NCBI GenBank assembly: GCA_049999725.1
Contig: JBNGIS010037740.1
Span: forward strand, 1 to 41,272
From: Haplomitrium mnioides
Lineage: Eukaryota; Marchantiophyta; Haplomitriopsida; Calobryales
Length of the DNA stretch: 41,272 bases
Reading direction: 5' to 3'
The translations under genes were made by a program, and so were the position numbers. The notes under the pieces were generated by a model. That model saw nothing but the letters and a program-made list of their open reading frames with translations. It was not told where the DNA came from and searched no databases. This document shows positions 31,056 to 38,536 of this stretch, piece by piece (the stretch's first letter is position 1; each line of letters starts with the position of its first letter).

Positions 31056-32299
31056 TGTACATTTTGTAAATAATAAAGTATTTCTTCTTAAAAAATAGTT
31101 TTTGTTCGATATATTTATTTTGATAAAATATCTTTGATTCTTTTAACACTCAAAATAACAGTTATTAAGTAATTGAATAAAATCTATTGGTTTTTGTAAA
31201 AATAAAGAACAAAGTCTGTGTTGGCATTGAAGTTTGCTTTTGATTGATTTATATTTTTGCACAAGTTTTCTTTATTTGTCAATTTTAGGTTTTTTTTGTT
31301 AGCTGCATATTACATTTATTACAATCTTCAATTACAATATCATTTTACATGTGAGTTGTCTTTGTGATTTTTATTTGGATATTTTATCTGGAGCTCGTGA
31401 TGATTGATTTCATGTGTGCGTAGGAATGTCGGATTGATTTTGATGAAGGTCATCATCTTTTTATGATATACGAGCTTGAAGTCTATGCAAGCATAGTTTT
31501 TTTTTTTATCTATTCTGTAAGTAAATAGAAGTTCAAAGCAACTCTTACTAGATTAGAGATTTATATGTCGGTGGCTATTGCAACATTGTTTTTGTATTTT
31601 TTTATATTTAGTCTTCATAAATGTTTTAGGATTTTGTATCTTAAAGGTTTTGTGAAAATTATAAGAAAACATTAAAATATGACTATTTAACTTTATTATG
31701 TTTTTTCAATATTCTATCTTGTTGTTTATCTTACTATTATATAATTTTTCTATTTTTTATTTTTTTACCAAATATTAAGCATTGAAGTTTTTTCAAAATA
31801 CAATAGTTATGTGAAAACAAAATTTCAGGTTGAGAATTTTTTTTAATGAAGTATTTGTAACTATCAAAAAACATAATATTTGAAGCGAAAATTTGAAAAC
31901 AAAAATTTCAACACGAAATACAACAAGAACTCAATAGCGGTTCTTGGTTCAAAGTAGCGACTATTGGTCATCATGATGAAATTTAAATTTGGGTTTTGAA
32001 AATAATAGAAGTAAGGAGATGTCTCATGAACTTGAGAGACACAAAGTTCTTGTGATCATGGTCACATCTTTTTTCTCAAAGATCTGTTGCTAGACTTGGA
32101 AAGAGGTGAGCATGGAATATCCCATCTACATAGAGGATTCTAAAGTGTCCCCTTTTTATTCAAGCTTTAGGAAATTGTTGGTAGGTTAACTTTTCATTTG
32201 GAATAATTTCTTTTGTAATTAGTAGTTTTATTTGGTTCTTCTTTAGTTTCTTTTTCATCTAGACATGACTATAGTGAGTCTTTGCTTACAAGGTTGTCA
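31056..32299. other. S1 3' flank and AT-rich spacer
   Basis: 31056 to about 31750 is homologous to 37650-38530 behind S2; shared marks are TCTATGCAAGCATAG (31482 and 38304) and the stretch ending in AAAACATTAAAATA / AAAACCTTAAAATA. This shows that the S unit extends about 700 bp past the gene. From 31750 to 32299 only AT-rich sequence without a supported frame is seen. Confidence 0.6.
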
Positions 32300-32661
32300 A
32301 GGAGTCCATTCGCATGTGGACTACAAGTCCATGCACACATGGACTCTTTGTAGTTCATGCGTACTCAAACTCCTTGTAGTCTATACGCACATAGACTCTT
32401 TGTAGCCTATGTGCATATGCACTGCTCTAGTCCAAGCGTGTTTTGACACTAGAGTCCATGCACGCATGGATTTTAATATTCTATGCATGTATAGACAAAA
32501 TTTTCTATGTGCACTTGGACTACAAGAGAGTCCATGCTCGCATGGACTATCGAGATTGCATTTTCACTTTCTCTCCTTGTAGTACTTTGGGACTTTATGA
32601 TTCCTCTTTAATTTTTATGAAGTGTTGTTTTTGTTGTTGATTCTAACTTTTTTTGTTCAAG
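32300..32661. repeat. Palindromic minisatellite array M8 and acceptor-like site
   Basis: Units such as GTCCATGCACACATGGACTC, GTCTATACGCACATAGACTC, AGTCCATGCACGCATGGA and AGTCCATGCTCGCATGGACT (about 32529-32548) recur about every 36 bp from 32305 to 32548. A T-rich tract and TTTTTTGTTCAAG ending at 32661 precede the coding remnant, as in S1. Confidence 0.88.
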
Positions 32662-32963
32662 GCGACAAAGCTTTCAAACGTCAACTAGCAAAAAAATTGA
32701 CAACAACTACCAAAGACCAAAAGAAAAATGAAAGGTAGTTGAAGAAGCCATTGATAACTAAGACCAAGATTCAACCTTAGTCTATTAACCTTCTGCTTTT
32801 CTACTCTAATGTCAAAAGGTAAGAGAGTGGAAAGATAAGTAATAGAATGAAGCTAGATGCCCTAATTAAAAGGGTGGTCTTGATGTAAATGAAGCTGATG
32901 TGCAATCACATATTGATGGACTCGACATGGCACTTTATTTAGTCCATGATGTAGTAGTACAAG
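32662..32963 (+). pseudogene. S2 block 3, left half
   Basis: Begins GDKAFKRQLAKKL, equivalent to KRQLTRKL in S1, then degrades through stops to a remnant of the YVDG segment (ATTGATGGACTCGACATGG, about 32914). It ends at the target duplication CATAA of the gypsy element; the rest continues at 36638. Confidence 0.6.
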
Positions 32964-32968
32964 CATAA
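32964..32968. repeat. Left target-site duplication CATAA
   Basis: Pentamer directly before the TG of the 5' LTR; the same pentamer follows the CA of the 3' LTR at 36633-36637. Confidence 0.9.
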
Positions 32969-33479
32969 TGTTGTGGTATTTATAAGAAAATAGAGAGTAG
33001 TGAAGGAAGTGGTAGAGGGTTAACTTTTAGGCTTGAAGTCATTTCAAGGTTATGTGCTTTTGAAGTTACTTTAAGTGAAGTGGTATAAGATTACTTGTAG
33101 GATTGAAGTGAGATAAGATTACTTGCCTTCAAAGTAAATTTTAGAGAAGAAAGATAAAATCATTTTTAGGGTTGAAATTGGAAGTGACTGGTAAGTGAAA
33201 GAAGGGGGATGACACCTTCTTCTCTTGTATAAATAGAAGGGAGTCATAGCCCCACTCTTCATTCTAGAGTTCCTCTCAATTTGGTTTGACCTTTTGGTTG
33301 CTTGGCTTTGGCTTGGACTCTTAGCTTTTGTTTGCTTCTTGACCTTGACTTGCATAACTCTATTAAAGTTATCTTAGAGTTGTTACTTATTTAGAAGTTG
33401 GTCTTTGAGTTCTTCTACATTATTAGAGTTATCTTGGAGTTGTTACTCATTTGGAATTTGGTCTTTGAGTTCTTTTACA
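32969..33479 (+). repeat. 5' LTR (511 bp) of the chromovirus
   Basis: Starts TGTTGTGGTATTTATAAG and ends GAGTTCTTTTACA. It is 64 bp longer than the 3' LTR because a segment containing GAGTTATCTTGGAGTTGTTAC and GGTCTTTGAGTTCTT occurs twice in tandem (about 33360-33416 and 33422-33479). Confidence 0.93.
33228..33235 (+). promoter_or_regulatory. TATA box of the 5' LTR
   Basis: TATAAATA, at the same place in the 3' LTR (36441-36448). It would place the transcription start about 30 bp downstream. Confidence 0.72.
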
Positions 33480-33480
33480 T

Positions 33481-33492
33481 TGGTATAAGAGC
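33481..33492 (+). other. Primer-binding site, initiator tRNA-Met type
   Basis: TGGTATAAGAGC two bases after the LTR matches the plant consensus TGGTATCAGAGC with one mismatch; minus-strand synthesis is primed here in plant LTR elements. Confidence 0.88.
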
Positions 33493-33518
33493 TACGGTTT
33501 TTTTGTGTAGAGAGTTAC

Positions 33519-34344
33519 ATGGAGAATCAAGAAGTGATGAATCAAGCAATGGAACAACAAATTGAACATCTTTCTTGTATTTTGGAAGTTCAAATGCAAG
33601 CGGAAAAAATGGCATATGTTTAAGAAGAAGAAAGCCATGTGCAGTTTCTTAGACTAAAAGCATATGATGGGAAGACAATTCCTAGCATTTGAGAATTTCT
33701 TGTTTGATTGTGAGCAATATTTTAAGGCTACAAACATTACAGATGATGGTTGAAGAATTCTATTTGTTGCAAGTCAATTGGAAGGAGTTGCAAGAACTTG
33801 GTGGAGATATCAAACAGAGCAAGCTCACTGTGAATTTGTTGCTCCAATTGCTTCCCAATGAGAGTTCAAAGAAGTTGTGAATTTAAGATTTAGGGTTCTC
33901 AATGCTCTAAAGGTGGCAAGAGACCAATTGCCAGAATTGAAGCAAATGGGTAGAGTGAGGAGCTATATCACACAATTTGAGAATATGATTATGCAAATTT
34001 CTAATATGGGCAAGGGAGAAGCTTTAGATTGCTTTGTTCAAGGAATGAAGCCTCGCACTAGAATGGAAGTAACAATAAGAAAGCCCTCTCAACTAGAAGA
34101 AGCAATGCGTCTGGCTAAACAATATGACTCAATGCTAGCGACTAACAAATCTAAGCCACGTTCACAACAAGCTTCACCAAATGTTCATGTACCACCAAAT
34201 GCGGTTGTAACTATAGAGGTTGATGTGAAGCAAAGAGTGGCACTCACCGATGTAGAGCATGAAGGCCTACACCAAAATAGAGTATGCTTTTATTGTCAAC
34301 AACTTGGTCATAAGACTGCAAATTGCCCACATTGCTACAGTTGA
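33519..34344 (+). pseudogene. Chromovirus gag remnant
   Basis: Starts at ATG 33519 (MENQEVMNQAMEQQIEHL), 26 bp past the primer site. Stops and shifts interrupt the first part (LRLKAYDGKT, then VEISNRASSL). The longest intact piece, 33877-34344, contains the retrotransposon gag region (ELKQMGRVRSYITQFENMI, ALDCFVQGMKPRTRMEVTI) and a perfect CX2CX4HX4C knuckle, CFYCQQLGHKTANC, at 34288-34329. Confidence 0.85.
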
Positions 34345-34735
34345 CCACACGCTCTTGTTCAAGCAGCAATTGTTGAAGATGAAAACCAAAGAAACAATAG
34401 CCCTTTGTAAAAACAATCAAGCAGTTTACTGAGAGCTTGATTAGTTGCAATAGAATTAAAAGCTCGACAAGAACTCAAAGTACCTTGTTTCATCTAGATG
34501 GTATGGTTGATGAGCATTCTTGCAGAATGTTGGTAGATTGTGGAGGCTCTAAAAATTACACGTCGTTACGTTTTGCAAAGAAAATCAAGTGATCTATTTG
34601 GAGAATATGACAAATCGTCATCACTAATAGGAAGATCAATTGCAACTCTTCGATATCAAGCTAGAGTACAAGACTGGAAGATTCTACACCATTCATAATG
34701 CATTGTTACGAAGGTTGGATCATCAAGTGAGTACA
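34345..34735 (+). pseudogene. Protease scrap fused to the RNase H tail (RT lost)
   Basis: MLVDCGGSKNYTSLRFAKKI at about 34526-34588 resembles the protease active-site region (LIDSGATHNFIS). Within 60 bp the sequence switches to QLFDIKLEYKTGRFYTIHNA and LLRRLDHQ (34640-34729), which matches the LxxFDFEIxYKPGKxNxVADALSRR end of gypsy RNase H. All of reverse transcriptase has therefore been removed. Confidence 0.75.
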
Positions 34736-34939
34736 ATGGAGATGGTTAATATTAAAAATTCACATCTTTATGAGGCAACTAGTGAAAATTATCGCAAAAA
34801 GCTACAAAAGATGATTTTTTTAGTCTTGTTTGGGTATGATTGGCAGTCAAAGATAGTGAGTATGAATTTTTTTCTATTAAAGATGATATTCTCTATTGAG
34901 GCCATCAAATATGATACACTTGAAATGGCTTGTTTATAA

Positions 34940-35900
34940 GAAGCGCGTGACATTCCTATCTTATGGCATCTAAGAGTAGATAAAATTACAGAGTTGCTTC
35001 AACACACTTGGTGGTGGCTCAAGATGTTTGTGGTTTTGTTTGTTTGTGTGAAAGTTGTTAATGAAACAAAGCTTCAAATCAAAAACCAATGAGGCTTCTT
35101 CAGCCCTTACCAATTCCTACTGCTCATTGGGAACATGTAAGTTTGGATCTTGTCACTTCACTTCCAACAAAGCCTTGTGGGTTTACTACCATTGTGGTGT
35201 TTTTACACAAGCTCAACAAGAAGACTTATTTAGCACCAATAGTGGACATAATAGATGCTCCAAAATTGGAAAAATTTACTTTGATACTATCCTCCATCAT
35301 CACAGAATGCCCAAGGTGTTAATGTCTGATAAGGATTCGCATTTAATTGGAAAGTCTTAGCAAGAGTGGTTCAAGTTTTTGGGAACCAAACTCTTTATGT
35401 CTATTGCTTATCATGTTGAAACAAATGGCCAAACAAAATATGCTAGTCATACTGGAGAGGATATGGTTTGCGCATTCATCAACATTGATCACACCGATTG
35501 GGACAGTTTCTTACCAATTGTGGAGTTTGCCTACAACAACTCCAAACAAGCAAGTACTGGGTTTTCTCCTTTCATTCTTAATTTGAGTCAACATCCTCTT
35601 ATTCTCGATGGTTTTCTTTCTCCTTCTTCTTTCAATGTTCCAACTATTTCTATCTTTTTGTCTCGTTTGTCTTCTGCTTTGCAAGATGCTCGCAAACATC
35701 TTATTGTTGCTCAAATTTGGAAAAAAAAATATGTCAACATACATCTTCGTGATTTCTCTTATGTTTTAGGTGACCAAGTCATGTTATCTACTCACAATCT
35801 CCCATTGTCTTTAGATACTCAAGTTTGTAAGTTTTCTCCTACTTGGATTGGTTTTTTCTCTATTTCTCAAGTTATTTCTCTCGTTGCTTATAAAATTGAT
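34940..35900 (+). pseudogene. Chromovirus integrase remnant
   Basis: A decayed zinc-binding head (ILWHLRVDKITELLQHTWWW, about 34967-35026) precedes the core. The first catalytic Asp lies in WEHVSLDLVTSLPTKPCGFT (about 35128-35188), the second in LMSDKDSHL (about 35318-35345, shifted frame), and the Glu region in the longer frame from 35379 (SIAYHVETNGQTKYASHTGE, then DSFLPIVEFAYNNSKQ). SPTWIGFFSISQVI (about 35837-35880) is the GPY/F module typical of chromoviruses. The enzyme inserts element DNA; the host 5-bp duplication here is consistent with that. Confidence 0.88.
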
Positions 35901-36009
35901 CTTCTTTTTCATATGAAGATTCATCATGTGTTCTATGTCTCTAAACCTAAGCCTTTTATCTCTAGTCTATATTCTTATCCAAATCATGCTCAACTTCCTC
36001 GTCTGGCTA

Positions 36010-36185
36010 TTGTTCTTGATTATCATCAAGAATATAAAGTGGACTGCATTTTGGCAAAAAGAGCTATCAAGTGAGGGCAACATCCGTAAGTTCAATACAA
36101 GGTTTTATGAAAAAGTTATTTGCTTCATGATGCTACTTGGGAATCTTAGTCAAACCTTGAGAATGCTCAAGAGGCTATTCAGTGA
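36010..36185 (+). pseudogene. Chromodomain at the integrase C-terminus
   Basis: EYKVDCILAKRAIK (about 36030-36071) matches the start of a chromodomain (YxVExILxxR) and, after a stop and shifts, HDATWES and NLENAQEAIQ (about 36127-36180) match its end (TWExxxNLxxAxexI). The chromodomain directs integration to marked chromatin in this group. The LTR begins immediately after. Confidence 0.82.
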
Positions 36186-36632
36186 TGTTGTGCTATTTAT
36201 AAGAAAATAGAGAGGAGTGAATGAAGTGGTAGAGGTCACTTCTAGGGTCAAAATTATTTCAAGGTTATGTGCTTTTGAAGTTATTTATGTGAAGTGGTAT
36301 AAGGTGACATTTAGAGTTGAAGTGAAATAAGATTACTTGCCTTTGAAGTTACTTTTAGAGAAGTAAGATGAGATTACTTTAGGGCTGAAATTGGAAGTGA
36401 CTTGTAAGTGAAGGAAGATGGATGACACCTTCTTCTCTTGTATAAATAGAAGGGATTCATACCTCCACTATTCATTTTGGATTTCCTCTCAATTCGGTTT
36501 GGCTCTTTGGTTGCTTGGCTTTGGCTTGCACTCTTGGCTTTCACTTTCTTATTGGTCTTGAGCTGCATAACTCTATTAGAGTTATCTTGGAGTTGTTGCT
36601 CATTTGGAAGTTGGTCTTTGAGTTCTTTTACA
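36186..36632 (+). repeat. 3' LTR (447 bp) of the chromovirus
   Basis: Starts TGTTGTGCTATTTATAAG and ends GAGTTCTTTTACA, collinear with the 5' LTR but with one copy of the duplicated segment. TATAAATA at 36441-36448. No clear polypurine tract stands before it (CTCAAGAGGCTATTCAG only). Confidence 0.93.
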
Positions 36633-36637
36633 CATAA
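36633..36637. repeat. Right target-site duplication CATAA
   Basis: Matches 32964-32968. S2 coding homology resumes immediately to the right. Confidence 0.9.
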
Positions 36638-36910
36638 GGAGTCAAAAGCAAAGCAGCTAAAGGGATTTGTGAAACCCAAAAATTTCACTTTCGTCATAGC
36701 TGATATTTTTATAGCTACAACCATAGGAAATGTAGGCATGATGACTCAAAACCCTTTTCAAAAAGCAACATTTTTTACATGGTTTCATCCTTTACGACGG
36801 CTACCACATCATATTTTTGGTAATTTGTGATTATTCATTCTTCATAGCAGTTCGACATCATTAGAGATGCACTTTTGGAAATCTGATTGCCCATTGATCA
36901 TGGTATCTAG
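36638..36910 (+). pseudogene. S2 block 3, right half (motif IV region)
   Basis: AKQLKGFVKPKNFTFVIADI at about 36654-36711 aligns with QQLKGLVKPISFTLAIADI of S1. The proline and tyrosine of DIPY are lost here by an indel. RHDDSKPFSKSNIF follows in a shifted frame (RHDDSEPLNKDDIF in S1), then SYFWxFVIIHSS and QFDII. Confidence 0.62.
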
Positions 36911-37039
36911 CTAGCCTTCTAGTAGTTTCTTTTTTTAGTTCTTTGTTAGTGTGTTTTTTTGTAATTGATTTATTTTTCTGCTATGCCTAATATATTTTAT
37001 GGTATTGGTTGAGGTAAAAAACAAATATTTATAACTTTG

Positions 37040-37650
37040 GTGGTTCCAGAATTGCATATACCCATGAGTAATAGATGGTGGGCTACTAGATAAAAGAGGG
37101 GAAGTAGAACATGTTGGCATTTAATCTCTCATTGGACAATGCGACTAGTCGATCCCACCTGATTATGAGGAGTGTTTTCAATTGTCTTGTGAATCCTACC
37201 AAGCTTAAATATGCAAGAGATGATGCTCATGTAAATGTTTACCATAAGCCATAGGCTCTTTACAACGTTTTGTTGATCATTTGTCCTTTTAGTAAGATTG
37301 GATATTAGATATTTGCTCTAGATCCAACACATGATTAGTCTTTGCCTTGAGATTAGTGCATAGCTCTGCAATATGATCGACAACAATCAATCTATATTTC
37401 ACAACATGTTTTGACAACGGCTTCTTTTGCAGGACATGTCATTGAGTCATAGATTGTGCATGCTTATGATAAGAAGCCCATTCTTCTTGGTACAAGGGGT
37501 GCATTAGAAGACTTTGTAGCCATTTTTGAGATTGGAAGGTTCTGACAAGACTCATTAGTGGTTGTAGATGCTTAGGCTTTTCAATCAATAAATCTATATG
37601 ATACTAACTATCTTGAGAAGGATAAGATTGATGAAGAAGAAACTCATTGA
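37040..37650 (+). pseudogene. S2 block 4: methyltransferase C-terminal region
   Basis: VVPELHIPMSNRWWATR (about 37039-37089); RSHLIMRSVFNCLVNPTKLK and YARDDAHVNVYHKP (about 37150-37250), matching RQIMQSVFSCPSVSAKLK and DDVHVNVYQKP of S1; DWILDICSRSNT (about 37297-37332), nearer to the motif I consensus than S1; then IALQYDRQQSIYISQHVLTT. Substitutions between S1 and S2 often keep the residue class, which suggests that both derive from a once-functional protein. Confidence 0.65.
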
Positions 37651-38536
37651 TGTACATTTTTTTATATATAATAAAGTATTTGATTGCAAAAAATTATTGA
37701 AGTCTAAGCTTTTAGAGATGCATATGCTTAGAAAATTTATTTTTTTGATAAAACAACAAATAATTAGCATGTTGTTTGTATTGACGTTCATGCTAGCATG
37801 GGTGTTTCTATATGAATGAATGAGTTTTTGATAAAACAATAGATAATATGCAAGTTATTTGAAATGAAATACATGATTACATTGACATTTGTGTTTGAAT
37901 AAATGAAATTGTGATTAAAAAATAGATAATATATAGGATATTTGCATTGAAATCTATGTCACCATTGACATCTCTTTTTGAATGTATTATTTTTTGAATA
38001 AAAAAACCTAATATTCAAGAGGTTTGTGTTGAGTTCAATGCATGTAATTACATTTTTTTATTTAAAAGAGATGGAATGTAGACACACTTGACCATCCTAA
38101 TTTCATTTAGATCTTATAAGAATATATATTAAAATTATGAATTATGAATTATGAAGTACTTGGTCACACAAGTCACTTGTTTTAATTTGATTTATGGAGT
38201 AGATATCTGTAAGTTATGATAGATGGAATGCTTCTCAACATAGGAGTCTCTATTCGATTTCGATTGAAAGAGCTCATGTTTTGTAGATATATGTACAAAA
38301 ATCTATGCAAGCATAGTTGTTCTTTTTTTGTTTTCATCTACTTTATACATAGTTGGAAGTTGAAAATATATGTTAGACGATTGTAGATGAAGATGTTCGT
38401 GTTTGCATTGGCATCGTCTTTTTTTAATGTATTTTGAGGAATATTTTTATGTTCTTATACGTTTAGTGTCTTTTGAGTATTGCTAGAAAACCTTAAAATA
38501 CTATTAGTAAAGTTTTAATGTATTTTGTAAATATTC
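37651..38536. other. S2 3' flank
   Basis: AT-rich, homologous to 31056-31750 behind S1 and partly expanded by loosely repeated segments (GATAAAACAATAGATAATAT-like words at about 37745, 37830 and 37915). No gene. Ends at repeat G2. Confidence 0.6.

Larger units (their letters stand above)
32969..36632 (+). mobile_element. Ty3/gypsy chromovirus, both LTRs present, RT deleted
   Basis: A complete insertion: target duplication, 5' LTR, primer-binding site, gag, protease scrap, RNase H tail, integrase, chromodomain, 3' LTR, target duplication. The total is only 3.66 kb because reverse transcriptase and most of RNase H are missing at about 34600-34640. The two LTRs look roughly 85-90 percent identical by eye, so the insertion is old. 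It lies in the methyltransferase remnant of S2. The element could move only with proteins supplied by a relative, and stops throughout show it is dead. Confidence 0.93.
32300..38536 (+). mobile_element. Element S2: second, 5'-truncated S copy split by a gypsy insertion
   Basis: Matches S1 from its second minisatellite intron to the end of the 3' flank: M8 with M7, 32661-32968 plus 36638-36910 with block 3, 37040-37650 with block 4, 37650-38536 with 31056-31750. Blocks 1 and 2 are absent. The chromovirus 32969-36632 splits block 3. The right end is cut by repeat G2. S1 and S2 could be a tandem duplication or two insertions; no target duplication was found. Confidence 0.75.
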
